Below are positions 29,615 to 39,218 of a DNA stretch of 64,000 bases, one piece after another. Position 1 is the first letter of the stretch; every line of letters begins with the position of its first letter. Made by a program: the position numbers and the translations under genes. The DNA lies in assembly GCF_902536725.1 (NCBI RefSeq), contig NZ_CACAYO010000002.1:1-64000 (forward strand), given 5' to 3'. This DNA is from an uncultured Prochlorococcus sp. (GTDB lineage: Bacteria; Cyanobacteriota; Cyanobacteriia; PCC-6307; Cyanobiaceae). The notes under the pieces were generated by a model. That model made no database searches. It saw nothing but the letters and a program-made list of their open reading frames with translations, and was not told where the DNA came from.

Positions 29615-30688
29615 ATGTTAACAAATCAAAACTTCATTAAGGTATTTTTCTTGGAAACACACGTAGAGAGAATCTCAAATCTTCAAGACATAAAAAAAGC
29701 CGAATTAGATCGAGAAACCGGATTATTCCTTTATGAAGACATGACGCTTGGTCGTAGGTTTGAAGATAAGTGTGCAGAAATGTATTACAGGGGGAAAATG
29801 TTTGGTTTCGTTCATTTATATAACGGTCAAGAGGCTATAAGCACGGGAGTAATTGGCGCGATGAAAAAGAAACATGATTGGTTTTGTAGTACCTATCGCG
29901 ATCATGTTCATGCACTAAGTGCGGGTGTTCCCTCATTTGAAGTAATGAGTGAACTTTTTGGTAAATCCACTGGTTGTAGCAAAGGCCGAGGTGGATCCAT
30001 GCACTTATTTTCAAGAGAACATCACCTACTCGGAGGATATGCATTTATTGGAGAGGGAATTCCAGTTGCCTTAGGGGCAGCCTTTTCAAGTAAATACAAA
30101 AAGGAAGTTGCAGGAAATAATAATAGTGATGCAGTAACTGCAGCATTTTTTGGGGATGGGACTTGCAATAATGGGCAGTTTTTTGAATGTTTAAATATGG
30201 CCCAGTTATGGAAATTACCCATAATTTTTGTTGTTGAGAATAATAAATGGGCTATTGGTATGGCTCATGATAGAGCTACTAGTAATCCTGAAATTTGGAG
30301 AAAAGCGTCTGCTTTTGGTATGCACGGCGAGGAAGTTGATGGAATGGATGTATTAGCAGTAAGAGGGGCAGCACAAAGAGCAATTGAGCGAGCTAGGGCA
30401 GGAGAAGGCCCCACACTTTTAGAATGTTTAACTTATAGATATAGAGGGCATTCTCTTGCAGATCCAGATGAATTAAGGTCTGAAAAAGAGAAGGAGTTTT
30501 GGGGGAAAAGAGATCCTATTAAGAAATTAGCTCAAGAAATTATTGACGGTAAATTCGCTACGGAAGAAGAATTGAAAATTATTGAAAAGAAAATTGATGC
30601 TGAAATATCGGAGTCAGTTAAAAATGCAATTGAAGCTCCTGAACCTCCTTCAGAAGAATTAACAAAATATATTTGGGCAGAAGATTAG
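29615..30688 (+). CDS. pdhA: Pyruvate dehydrogenase E1 component, alpha subunit
   Basis: A 357-residue thiamine-diphosphate enzyme subunit. The TPP/Mg motif [21 protein letters not shown] and VVENN are clear (about residues 185-211), as are [17 protein letters not shown] and YRYRGHS. With the beta subunit (not in the window) it decarboxylates pyruvate to feed acetyl-CoA synthesis. The first 15-20 residues are poorly constrained; the ATG at 29615 is used, but an in-frame TTG at 29651 is also possible. It is convergent with the sigma factor gene with a 1-nt gap. Confidence 0.94.
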   Translation: MLTNQNFIKVFFLETHVERISNLQDIKKAELDRETGLFLYEDMTLGRRFEDKCAEMYYRGKMFGFVHLYNGQEAISTGVIGAMKKKHDWFCSTYRDHVHALSAGVPSFEVMSELFGKSTGCSKGRGGSMHLFSREHHLLGGYAFIGEGIPVALGAAFSSKYKKEVAGNNNSDAVTAAFFGDGTCNNGQFFECLNMAQLWKLPIIFVVENNKWAIGMAHDRATSNPEIWRKASAFGMHGEEVDGMDVLAVRGAAQRAIERARAGEGPTLLECLTYRYRGHSLADPDELRSEKEKEFWGKRDPIKKLAQEIIDGKFATEEELKIIEKKIDAEISESVKNAIEAPEPPSEELTKYIWAED

Positions 30689-30689
30689 A

Positions 30690-31631
30690 TTAAATACCGC
30701 TAGGTAATTTTCTGGTTAAATTCCTTAATTTTCTTAATGCCTTAAGTTCAACTTGTCTTACTCTTTCTCTAGAAACTTCTAATAATCTTCCAATTTCAGC
30801 AAGCGTATGTCTCTCATTTGCATCAAGTCCAAACCTTAGTTTGAGAACATGTTGTTCTTGCTCGCTTAAATGACTTAACCACTTACCAAGTTGCTCTTGA
30901 TGCATTTTCTGTTCAACTTGATCTAAAGGCTCTTCATTATTACTATCTGCAATTAAATCACCTAAAAAGCTCCTGCCATCATCACCATTTACTGGAGCAT
31001 CTAAACTACTTGTCGATAAAGCTTGTCTTAAAACAGAATCCAATTCTTCAACATCAATTTCCATTGCCTCTGCAATTTCAATTCTGCTTGGCATCGCACC
31101 AAGCTTATGAGCCAAATCTCTACTAACTTTTCTAATAGAAGCTAACCGTTCACTTAAGTGAACAGGTAAACGAATTGTTCTTGATTGACAGGCAATTGCT
31201 CTTGTCATACTCTGCCTAATCCACCAAAAAGCATAAGTAGAAAACTTATATCCTCTCGTCGGATCAAATTTTTCAACAGCCCTCTCTAGCCCAAGCGAAC
31301 CTTCTTGTACTAAATCAAGTAATTCGAGTCCTTTACCTTGATATTTTTTTGCCACACTGACAACTAATCTTAAATTAGCTTTCATCATTCTTTCTTTAGC
31401 TCTTCGACCAATTTTTATAGTTCTTTTTTGCTGAGATGTAAAATCATTAATTTTTTCATTTAATTGTCCATCTTCTGTAAGAATCATCATCTTCTGGACT
31501 TGATTACCCAATTCAATCTCTTCGGCAGGTGTTAATAGAGGAACTCTACCGATATTCTGCAAATACCAGCTAATTGGGTCATTACTTCTCCTTTTAGGAG
31601 GTTCTGCTTGCGTTGGTAATGATGAAACCAT
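30690..31631 (-). CDS. RNA polymerase sigma factor, RpoD-like group 2
   Basis: A 313-residue sigma-70 protein. Region 1.2 (DPISWYLQNIGRVPLL), region 2 (KYQGKGLELLDLVQEGSLGLERAVEKFDP, then YAFWWIRQSM), region 3 and region 4 (LAEIGRLLEVSRERVRQVE) are all present. There is no long region 1.1, so it is a group 2 sigma, not the principal one. Such sigmas adjust gene expression to light, nutrients or the daily cycle in cyanobacteria. The individual type is not assigned. Confidence 0.92.
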   Translation of the reverse strand: MVSSLPTQAEPPKRRSNDPISWYLQNIGRVPLLTPAEEIELGNQVQKMMILTEDGQLNEKINDFTSQQKRTIKIGRRAKERMMKANLRLVVSVAKKYQGKGLELLDLVQEGSLGLERAVEKFDPTRGYKFSTYAFWWIRQSMTRAIACQSRTIRLPVHLSERLASIRKVSRDLAHKLGAMPSRIEIAEAMEIDVEELDSVLRQALSTSSLDAPVNGDDGRSFLGDLIADSNNEEPLDQVEQKMHQEQLGKWLSHLSEQEQHVLKLRFGLDANERHTLAEIGRLLEVSRERVRQVELKALRKLRNLTRKLPSGI

Positions 31632-31771
31632 ATTTTGACCTAATTTAGGTATTAAAACTCTCCTACACTTTTAAAGAAATAGCCAAATATTTAATGCGCG
31701 CTTCAGATTTCAAGTTATATTTGTACACTTATGTGTTTAAAACTATAAATAACTCTCTTAAATTGTTTCTT

Positions 31772-33337
31772 TCAAGATATTTGTCTCATTTTTATATTTC
31801 GCATTAATTTTGATAATTCGTCACCAATAGCAGAAGCATTAGACCCTTTTTTGCACTTTGATGCAGCAAATGAATGCAAAAGTACGTATTTAGCAAAAAA
31901 ATCTGTTGTTATGTCTCTACAAAAAGTTAAATCAATCGCAGAACTACCAGCTATAAATCCAGATAAAAGATCACCCAATCCAGCTCGAGCTGTGTGTGAA
32001 TCAGTCCCAAAAAGTTGCCAAGCCTTTTTATTGTCAGCGACAATGCTATTAGCTCCCTTTAACAAAACACTTATGTTAAATTCTTGCGCAGCATTAAGAG
32101 CTTTTTCAACATTAGTCTCGCATTTAATATTCGGGAATAACTTCGAAAATTCTTTGCTATGAGGTGTAATCCATGTCTTAAATCTTCTCTCTAAGAAAAA
32201 TTTTGAACATAATTTAGATTCTGAAATTCTATTGAGTGCATCCGCATCCAAGATCAATAATCCTTCAAAACCAGTGAGAATGTCTTTTGCTTTTTGCCAA
32301 TCATCATTATCAATTCCTATTCCTGGACCGACAGCTACTGAATCAAATGCACTTAAATCAATATTTTTTAATGCACTAAATAAAGATGCATTTCCATTTT
32401 GATTAGATTGCATAGTATCCTTTAAAACTATTTCTGGAGCAACTTGCCAAATAGATTCAGCAACTAACTCAGGCAGGACAGCCGAGATATAGCCTGCTCC
32501 ACTTGATATCGCCCCTTTTAATGCTAAGTATGCAGCACCAGGATATTTTTCACTTCCAGCTATTAATAATGTTCTACCTCTTTTATATTTGTTGGAATTT
32601 CTTGGTAAAGAAGGTAAATCAATATTTTTTAAATCTTTGTAAGTAACCTTAAAAATCTTTTTATCAACTTTGCAAAGTTTACTAATAGGCACGCCAACAT
32701 CTATATGGTGCAATTCTCCAATAAAAGGTAATGCAGAATCTTGCGTCAACCCAATCTTATTAAGACCAATTGCCAAGGTATGGTCTGCCTTTACTGCGTT
32801 ATCTAAAAAAGGCTCTCCTTTATCAGGACATAATCCTGTTGGAATATCAATACTTATTACCTTGCCATATTTGTTATGAAATTTTTGATTAAAAAGTTTA
32901 ATTAATTTATTATCAACTTTTCTCGTTTGATTATTACCAAAAACAGCATCAATCCAAAGTTCTTTACCATTTGCATCAGGAGGCTCCACTAATTTTGTGA
33001 CGCCAATAGATGTAAGATAATTAAGGTGGTTATTTGTTAATGTTTTTTTTATAGGGAATGGACACCATACCTTTACTAAAAAACCTTTCAAAAAAAGCTC
33101 TCTGGCTATTACTGCACCATCCCCACCATTATGCCCAGGACCTATAAAGACAGTTATTCCATACTTTAGAAGAGGTTTCCTTTTCAAGAGCCATCTACTA
33201 ATTTGAATACCAGCTTTTTCCATCAATGCTTCTTGAGGCATTCCATCAGAAAACATCTCTTTCTCTAATATCAACATTTGCTTTGAATCAACAATTAAAT
33301 GTTTAGAGTCAATTGTTGGCCATACAATTTCATTCAT
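31772..33337 (-). CDS. nnr: Bifunctional NAD(P)H-hydrate epimerase / dehydratase
   Basis: About 521 residues from the ATG at 33337; an upstream ATG at 33358 adds seven hydrophobic residues. The N-terminal epimerase domain has GPGHNGGDG near residue 55. The C-terminal ADP-dependent dehydratase (ribokinase-like) has GSEKYPGAAYLA, AVGPGIG and TARAGLGDLLSGFIAG. Together they repair damaged NADH and NADPH hydrates. It is divergent from mnmA with under 50 nt between starts. Confidence 0.92.
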   Translation of the reverse strand: MNEIVWPTIDSKHLIVDSKQMLILEKEMFSDGMPQEALMEKAGIQISRWLLKRKPLLKYGITVFIGPGHNGGDGAVIARELFLKGFLVKVWCPFPIKKTLTNNHLNYLTSIGVTKLVEPPDANGKELWIDAVFGNNQTRKVDNKLIKLFNQKFHNKYGKVISIDIPTGLCPDKGEPFLDNAVKADHTLAIGLNKIGLTQDSALPFIGELHHIDVGVPISKLCKVDKKIFKVTYKDLKNIDLPSLPRNSNKYKRGRTLLIAGSEKYPGAAYLALKGAISSGAGYISAVLPELVAESIWQVAPEIVLKDTMQSNQNGNASLFSALKNIDLSAFDSVAVGPGIGIDNDDWQKAKDILTGFEGLLILDADALNRISESKLCSKFFLERRFKTWITPHSKEFSKLFPNIKCETNVEKALNAAQEFNISVLLKGANSIVADNKKAWQLFGTDSHTARAGLGDLLSGFIAGSSAIDLTFCRDITTDFFAKYVLLHSFAASKCKKGSNASAIGDELSKLMRNIKMRQIS

Positions 33338-33383
33338 AATTAGTACAAAGCAATTCAAGTACTGTCCAAAAATTTAAACTTCC

Positions 33384-34541
33384 ATGTTAAAGACAAAAAA
33401 GGATAAAAAATTAGAGAACTTTTTTTCTTCTAATGATAAAACTAAAAAGAAGAAAAATATTATTGTAGGTCTTTCTGGTGGCGTAGATAGTTCCCTTTCA
33501 GCTGCTCTTCTTATTGAAAGAGGCTGGAATGTTGAGGGACTAACTCTTTGGTTAATGAAAGGACAAGGCTCCTGCTGTTCTGAAGGATTAGTAGATGCTG
33601 CTGGCCTTTGTGAAGATTTGGGAATTAATCATAAAATAATAGACTCAAGAGAAATTTTCGAAAGAGAGGTAATTAAAAAAACTACTGAAAGCTATGAGAA
33701 AGGATTCACTCCACTTCCATGTTCGATGTGCAACAAGAATGTAAAGTTTGAAGAGATGCTTAATTATGCAATAAACAAAAAAGACTTTACTTATATTGCG
33801 ACCGGACATTACGCAAGGATAAAGAAATCATCTTATGTTGAAACACTTGATTGCAAGAGCTTTGTATTTAAGGACTTCCTTCTTCTAAGAGGTGCTGACG
33901 AAAACAAGGACCAAAGTTATTTTCTTTATTCTCTTTCACAAGAAGTACTAAGCAGATTAGAATTTCCTCTTGGTGAAATGAAAAAAGAAGAAACAAGAAA
34001 GGAAGCCCTGAGATTAGGCCTTAGAACTGCTCAAAAACCAGAAAGTCAAGATTTATGTTTAGTTGAACATTATGGATCAATGCAGAGATTTATCGACAAA
34101 CACATTGAACCCAATGAAGGAGAAATTGTGCATGTTAATGGGAAAGTCCTAGGAATGCACAATGGTATTCATCACTTTACAGTAGGTCAAAGAAAAGGTT
34201 TAGGCATCGCTTGGCCTAAACCATTATATGTAAAAAGTTTAGACAGAGTAAAAAACATAGTTTATGTGGCAGATAAAAGTGATCTATTTAATAAAGAAGC
34301 AATAATTACTAAGGTTAACTGGGTTTCAATTGAAGAACCTAAGCAAGAGATACAAGTAGAAGCACAAATCAGATATAGAAGTCATCCAGTAAAAGGGACT
34401 TTAATCCCTTTGAAAAATTTAGATAATCCAACTAAAACATTTAAATTAATATTTGAAGAAAGTCAAAGTTCGGTAACACCCGGACAAGCTGCAGTTTTTT
34501 ATAAAGGAGAAATTTTATTAGGTGGCGGATTAATTAATTAA
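33384..34541 (+). CDS. mnmA: tRNA-specific 2-thiouridylase MnmA
   Basis: A 385-residue enzyme that thiolates U34 of tRNA-Lys, Glu and Gln. PP-loop SGGVDS (31-36), the first catalytic Cys in PCSMCNK (Cys113 or Cys116), GHYAR (about 141-145) and the second catalytic Cys in DLCLVEH (Cys225) are visible. The first 22 residues are Lys-rich and not part of the domain; a later start cannot be excluded. It overlaps the convergent lnt by 8 nt. Confidence 0.93.
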   Translation: MLKTKKDKKLENFFSSNDKTKKKKNIIVGLSGGVDSSLSAALLIERGWNVEGLTLWLMKGQGSCCSEGLVDAAGLCEDLGINHKIIDSREIFEREVIKKTTESYEKGFTPLPCSMCNKNVKFEEMLNYAINKKDFTYIATGHYARIKKSSYVETLDCKSFVFKDFLLLRGADENKDQSYFLYSLSQEVLSRLEFPLGEMKKEETRKEALRLGLRTAQKPESQDLCLVEHYGSMQRFIDKHIEPNEGEIVHVNGKVLGMHNGIHHFTVGQRKGLGIAWPKPLYVKSLDRVKNIVYVADKSDLFNKEAIITKVNWVSIEEPKQEIQVEAQIRYRSHPVKGTLIPLKNLDNPTKTFKLIFEESQSSVTPGQAAVFYKGEILLGGGLIN

Positions 34542-36021
34542 TTTTCCAAAAGAAATTTAATCCCATAAAAAATATAAACAATAACAAAATAGGTTTATCT
34601 CCAAATTTTGTATAAAATGTCTTGTCGGAAGAAAAATTGGGCAAAACTACTTTATTTTGCTCAACATTTAAATCTAGAATTTGAATTATTTTCCCATCAT
34701 CTTTAACTAAACCCGAAGGACCAGTGTTTGATACAAGTAGAGTATCTTTTTTATTTTCTATACTTCTCAATCTTGCCAAAGACAGGAATTGATTATAAAG
34801 CTTAATTGGATAGGGATCTAAATTTGCCGCAGTTATTATTAGTTTTGCACCACTATTAATGGCCTTTCTTATTTTCAATCCATCACTAATTTCATAACAA
34901 ATAGCCACTGCTAGAGGTTGTGTAAATTTAGGATCAAACAATCTTGAAACAGAGCCAGGTTGAATTCCTCCTACAGCAGATAATCCTCTTGAAAAACTAT
35001 CTAGAAATCTAGGTGTTTTTTCACCTAATGGAACAAGTCTATGTTTATCTATAAATGAGGTAAAAGATTTATCTCCAATTTTAAATCCGAGTAAAGAACT
35101 TCTTAACTCATTATTAGAATTTCTGAAACCTCCTGCCAAGGTATTAACCTTAAAGCCTTTAGATAAATAAAAATTGCTATTTAAAGTCCCTTCAGGAGCA
35201 ACAAGAAGTTTCACTTTGTTTAATAAAGCATACTTTTGAGCGATAGATAGCTTTTCTTCAATTAATTCATCATTTATTTTTAATTTTTCTCTTGTTGGTA
35301 TATTAGTTTGCCAAATAGCTACTGGATATTCATAATTTCTTTTAATTGGAGTTGCTAAACCTCCAAATAAATGCAAGAAAATAAAAACCAAAAGTCCTAA
35401 AAGAAATATTTTTTTAAAGTAAAGTTTTCTTTCCCATCTACCTTGAATATAAAAAATCCAAAATCCAATCAATATTTGTAATACGCATAAACCACTTGCT
35501 CCAATCCATCTTGCTAAACCAGCAAGATAAATATCACCTGGGATAAGACTCTCTCCTAAACCTATCCAAAAAAAAGGTGTTTGAGAAAGTATCAATTCAC
35601 CAATACCCCAAGTCAAAGATAAAAAAAATACTTTTACTGTTAAAGATAGTATTTTTATTTTGAAAACATCTTCTTTCCAGAGAGTGATTTCAACTAACAA
35701 TCCCCATAAATAAACTAATATCCCACCCAAAAAAGCGCAAAATAATAATATTAAAATGGTGATTATTAAACTTGTAAGCCATGAAAACCCAAGCCATGTC
35801 AATGGATGAAGATCATAAAGCCAAGAATGACTTATCAAGATAAAGAAAAAACCCCAACAAAAATTTGCTACTCTCCTTTCACTTCCCTTCCATAAAATAA
35901 ATAATGATATCGGCATGAAAATCAGCCAAAAATGAGTTGAAACTGAAATTCCTCCTAAAATCCCTCCTAAACAAGGGTAAAAATATTGTCTTAAACTTTT
36001 AATTTGAGTTGGGATTAACAA
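34534..36021 (-). CDS. lnt: Apolipoprotein N-acyltransferase-like protein
   Basis: A 495-residue protein with about six N-terminal membrane helices (residues 15-220), then a nitrilase-like domain and a last C-terminal helix. APEGTL near residue 273 carries the catalytic Glu and AICYEISDG near 371 the catalytic Cys. It adds the third acyl chain to lipoproteins at the periplasmic face. The start is TTG; no better start precedes the first helix. It is divergent from the FKBP gene. Confidence 0.87.
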   Translation of the reverse strand: MLIPTQIKSLRQYFYPCLGGILGGISVSTHFWLIFMPISLFILWKGSERRVANFCWGFFFILISHSWLYDLHPLTWLGFSWLTSLIITILILLFCAFLGGILVYLWGLLVEITLWKEDVFKIKILSLTVKVFFLSLTWGIGELILSQTPFFWIGLGESLIPGDIYLAGLARWIGASGLCVLQILIGFWIFYIQGRWERKLYFKKIFLLGLLVFIFLHLFGGLATPIKRNYEYPVAIWQTNIPTREKLKINDELIEEKLSIAQKYALLNKVKLLVAPEGTLNSNFYLSKGFKVNTLAGGFRNSNNELRSSLLGFKIGDKSFTSFIDKHRLVPLGEKTPRFLDSFSRGLSAVGGIQPGSVSRLFDPKFTQPLAVAICYEISDGLKIRKAINSGAKLIITAANLDPYPIKLYNQFLSLARLRSIENKKDTLLVSNTGPSGLVKDDGKIIQILDLNVEQNKVVLPNFSSDKTFYTKFGDKPILLLFIFFMGLNFFWKIN

Positions 36022-36107
36022 TCTAAAATTACGAAATTAAATTTATAATCACCCATTTATTGTACCTTCATTCTGTAGACTAAGTTATAGTGACTTTCAA
36101 AATTTAA

Positions 36108-36680
36108 GTGAAAGAAGTCTTTATCAGTTTTGCAGTTTTTGTTTTTTGTGTTTCATTAACTCTTTTCAGTCAATTTAATTCACCTCAAGTTGTTAATGCT
36201 GCTGAATCAGAAACTCAATCACTTCAAAGAACACCTGTTGCAAAATCATCAAATGTCTCAAATAATAATTTATTTGAACTAGACCCATATGATCCAAATC
36301 CTATACTTTTCGCTATGGCAGAAGAAACACCATCAGACAACAATTCAAGGACTACAGAAAGTGGTTTAATTATTGCAGATATCGTAAACGGGGAAGGAGA
36401 TGAGGCTAGTGCTGGGCAAACAGTTACTGTAAATTACACAGGAACACTAGAAGACGGGACACAATTTGATACAAGTATCGGCAGAGCTCCATTCAGCTTT
36501 CCCTTAGGTGCTGGACGAGTAATAAAAGGTTGGGACGAAGGGGTAGCAGGCATGAAAGTTGGAGGCAAAAGAAAATTAACAATACCGCCGGAACTTGGAT
36601 ACGGATCAAGAGGAGCTGGAAATGTAATACCTGCTAATGCGACTTTAATATTTGAAGTTGAATTATTAAAAGTCAATTAA
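36108..36680 (+). CDS. FKBP-type peptidyl-prolyl isomerase, exported
   Basis: A 190-residue protein. A hydrophobic N-terminal signal ([17 protein letters not shown]) and a Ser/Asn-rich linker lead to an FKBP domain from about residue 83 ([51 protein letters not shown]). It probably folds proteins in the periplasm or thylakoid lumen. The start is GTG. sodN follows on the same strand after 78 nt. Confidence 0.92.
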   Translation: MKEVFISFAVFVFCVSLTLFSQFNSPQVVNAAESETQSLQRTPVAKSSNVSNNNLFELDPYDPNPILFAMAEETPSDNNSRTTESGLIIADIVNGEGDEASAGQTVTVNYTGTLEDGTQFDTSIGRAPFSFPLGAGRVIKGWDEGVAGMKVGGKRKLTIPPELGYGSRGAGNVIPANATLIFEVELLKVN

Positions 36681-36758
36681 ATTAAGTAATAAAAATATCT
36701 AAGACTTTTCAATTTAGTTAATCTCCAAGTAATATATATACAACACCAAATATTTGAA

Positions 36759-37232
36759 ATGTTAAGTAAATTCATCAATTTTTTTCTAGATAAAAAATCT
36801 CCAATTACAGTTCATGCTCACTGCGATGGTCCTTGTGGTGTTTACGACCCAGCATCTACGAGAGTTGCAGCCGAAGCAGTTTTATCAATGACAAAAAAAC
36901 TTATTGCATTAGAGGCTCCTTCTAGCACTGATTCAGCTGAGTGGGCTGCATACAGTAATACATTTTCTAGATATGTTGCAGTTAAAGAAGAGCAAGCAAA
37001 AGAAACAAAGAAAGAGATTCTAATTTTGTGGACAGATTACTTTAAACCAGTTCACTTAGAAACTTATCCAGACTTACATGAAACCATTTGGAAGGCGGCA
37101 AAATTATGCAGTGCATGCAAAGTTAATATTGACTTAGCCCAAGCTGAAGAACTCATGAGTTATGTAGAAAAAATTCATAATATTTTCTGGGCTTCAAAAG
37201 GAAGATCAGACGCTTTTGTAAAAGCTAGTTAA
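36759..37232 (+). CDS. sodN: Nickel-containing superoxide dismutase precursor
   Basis: A 157-residue precursor. The nickel hook HCDGPCGVY begins at His21; cleavage after Ala20 exposes the His1 amine, with Cys2 and Cys6 as further ligands. This enzyme removes superoxide using nickel in place of iron, a trait of marine picocyanobacteria. The 20-residue pro-sequence must be removed by the protease encoded just downstream. It starts with ATG, and its TAA overlaps the proposed sodX start. Confidence 0.96.
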   Translation: MLSKFINFFLDKKSPITVHAHCDGPCGVYDPASTRVAAEAVLSMTKKLIALEAPSSTDSAEWAAYSNTFSRYVAVKEEQAKETKKEILILWTDYFKPVHLETYPDLHETIWKAAKLCSACKVNIDLAQAEELMSYVEKIHNIFWASKGRSDAFVKAS

Positions 37233-37633
37233 TCAGAGTTATTTTCAAAAGTTTTTTTGATTTTATTTTATTTTTTTTAGGTTTAAGAAAAACCGCGATT
37301 ATTAGTGGTGAATCGATGTTTCCTTACCTAAAGGAAGGAGATATTGTATTTTTTAAAAAATATAAAAAGAATAAATCAATACTTAAAAATCGACAAATAG
37401 TTATTTTTAATCATCCAATTAAAAATAAAAACCTAATAAAAAGGATAATTTCAGTAAATCAAAATAACGTTGAGGTTATTGGCGACAATGTTGAATTTAG
37501 CGAAGATAGTAATAAATTTGGATTAATCAATAACGAAAAAATAATTGGGATTGTCACCTCTAAATTAATTATTCCTAAATTAAAAAGTTTTTTAATTCAA
37601 AAAAATAGAAGCACTTCTTTGAATCCAAAATAA
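37232..37633 (+). CDS. sodX: Signal-peptidase-like Ni-SOD maturation protease
   Basis: An S26-type protease expected to trim the SodN pro-sequence. Visible motifs are SGESMFPYLKEGD (catalytic Ser just before Met), NLIKRIISV (catalytic Lys) and GDNVEFSEDSNKFG. The first ATG (37316) lies one codon after the catalytic Ser, so it cannot be the start of an active enzyme. The frame is open back to 37229, and a membrane helix (FKSFFDFILFFLG) precedes the active site. No ATG, GTG or TTG exists there. I place the start at ATC 37232, which overlaps the sodN TAA as TAATC, one base from a classic TAATG junction; the result is about 133 aa. The start is inference. Confidence 0.75.
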   Translation: MRVIFKSFFDFILFFLGLRKTAIISGESMFPYLKEGDIVFFKKYKKNKSILKNRQIVIFNHPIKNKNLIKRIISVNQNNVEVIGDNVEFSEDSNKFGLINNEKIIGIVTSKLIIPKLKSFLIQKNRSTSLNPK

Positions 37634-38263
37634 TCCCAAAGAAAAGGAAAACCCTCCTGCTAAAGCTATTAATCTTCTAATAAATTTTTGACTTGCTTTA
37701 AAGGTAGTAAAAGATATTAAACAAGTAAAAAGATTCATACTTATGAGTGAACCAATCAAATATGAAATCAAATATAAGCAAGCGCTTGTTAAAGGTAGTG
37801 CTAAAGCAGGAAGAACTGCAAGAAAATGTGAACCTCCAGCTATACCGTGTAGCAAGCCTAAACCAGTCAAAGCATGTGAGTGCTTATTATTATTTTTTTG
37901 TTCCTTAACATGAAAGTGAAAGTGACGATGGGCAATTCCATTCTCATGCTTATGGGAATGTGAGTGGATACTTAATTGAAAAGAATTTTTTATAGCAAAT
38001 ACTCCAACAATTAGTAGTGAAATTCCAACTAGGAATTCGGCAATACTAGAAAATTTGTTTAATGGCGTAATATCCTTAATAAAAATCGCTAGAAAAGCTA
38101 ACAAGAGGACTCCTGAAGAATGTCCCAAGCCCCATGAGAAACTATTTTTAAGAGCCTTTTGGGGATAATTAATCGCTGCTGGTGCCATTGCAATTAGATG
38201 ATCAGCGCCACTAACTACATGCACAAATCCTGCTACTATACCTGTTAAAATTACAGCCTGCAT
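37592..38263 (-). CDS. HupE/UreJ-like nickel permease (SodT-type)
   Basis: A 223-residue membrane protein with about six helices. The first helix has HVVSGADHL and the next GLGHSSGV, with LGLLHGIAGGSHF later, as in NiCoT/HupE-type nickel transporters. A cytosolic or periplasmic loop near residues 100-130 is very His-rich (HSHSHKH, HRHFHFH), fitting metal binding. Next to sodN and sodX it most likely supplies nickel for the dismutase. It is convergent with sodX and the coding regions overlap by 42 nt. Confidence 0.85.
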   Translation of the reverse strand: MQAVILTGIVAGFVHVVSGADHLIAMAPAAINYPQKALKNSFSWGLGHSSGVLLLAFLAIFIKDITPLNKFSSIAEFLVGISLLIVGVFAIKNSFQLSIHSHSHKHENGIAHRHFHFHVKEQKNNNKHSHALTGLGLLHGIAGGSHFLAVLPALALPLTSACLYLISYLIGSLISMNLFTCLISFTTFKASQKFIRRLIALAGGFSFSLGLFWIQRSASIFLN

Positions 38264-38318
38264 ATATATTCAGTACAACTCTGTTTATTAAATTGTATAG
38301 CACGATTTGAAGTCAATA

Positions 38319-39206
38319 TTAAATTGAGTTAAATAATTTCTTGAACGATTGTTCAATATCAGTTTCTCTCATAAAAGTTTCACCAATTAATACTCCTTTG
38401 ATTCCAATAGATCTGAGTGATTCTAAATCTTCGGCACAATTAATTCCAGATTCACTTATGGGAATAATATTTTGTTTTAAAAATATATCTGCATATATAT
38501 GCATCAATTCTATTGATGTTTTTAAATCCGTTTTAAAAGTCTTCAAGTCCCTGTTATTTATTCCAATCAAATTAAAAGATTTTAACTTTAGAATCCTTTC
38601 TAATTCATTAGAGTTATGGACTTCAACAAGAACACTCATCTTTAAATTATCAGCTATTTTCTTTAAATAAATTAAATCGTCATCACTTAAAATCGCAGCA
38701 ATTAATAATATTGCATCAGCACCAGATACCCTTGCTTTATAAATCTGATAAGCAGAAAGAATAAAATCTTTGCAGAGCAGAGGGAGATTAGTTGATCTTC
38801 TTACAGTTTTGAGTATTTCATAACTACCTTGAAAAAACCTTTTATCGGTAAGTACTGAGATACATGATGCACCCAATCCTTCATAACAAATTGCTATGTT
38901 CTCAGGGTTAAAATCTTTTCTAATAACTCCTTTACTCGGACTAGCTTTTTTTATTTCAGCAATAACTCCTGGTTTTATTTTTGACTCTAAAATATTTTTA
39001 TAAAAATCTTTGGGAGTAGGAAGTTTTTCAATCTTTTTGATGAGATCTTCTAAAGGGACTATTTTTTTAAAATTCTTAATTTCAATATCCTTGTGCCATA
39101 CAATTTCTTCAAGAATATTTTTTGCTTGTGCTTCTCTATGAGGGACAGCATATTCTAAATTTTCTACCCTTACTGTTGGATTTGGTGGCCTGCGTCTTAT
39201 CTCCAT
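38319..39206 (-). CDS. trpC: Indole-3-glycerol phosphate synthase
   Basis: A 295-residue TIM-barrel enzyme of tryptophan synthesis that closes the indole ring. The signatures [15 protein letters not shown] (about residues 96-110), [23 protein letters not shown] and ISESGI are present. An extra N-terminal segment of about 30 residues ([12 protein letters not shown]) is common in marine cyanobacteria. It lies 12 nt downstream of lpd. Confidence 0.95.
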   Translation of the reverse strand: MEIRRRPPNPTVRVENLEYAVPHREAQAKNILEEIVWHKDIEIKNFKKIVPLEDLIKKIEKLPTPKDFYKNILESKIKPGVIAEIKKASPSKGVIRKDFNPENIAICYEGLGASCISVLTDKRFFQGSYEILKTVRRSTNLPLLCKDFILSAYQIYKARVSGADAILLIAAILSDDDLIYLKKIADNLKMSVLVEVHNSNELERILKLKSFNLIGINNRDLKTFKTDLKTSIELMHIYADIFLKQNIIPISESGINCAEDLESLRSIGIKGVLIGETFMRETDIEQSFKKLFNSI

Positions 39207-39218
39207 TTATATTAGAAA

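Noticed and set aside
33343..33363. AGTAC and GTACT inverted repeat between nnr and mnmA as a LexA box
   Set aside because: The half-sites are 12 nt apart; the LexA pattern needs about 4.
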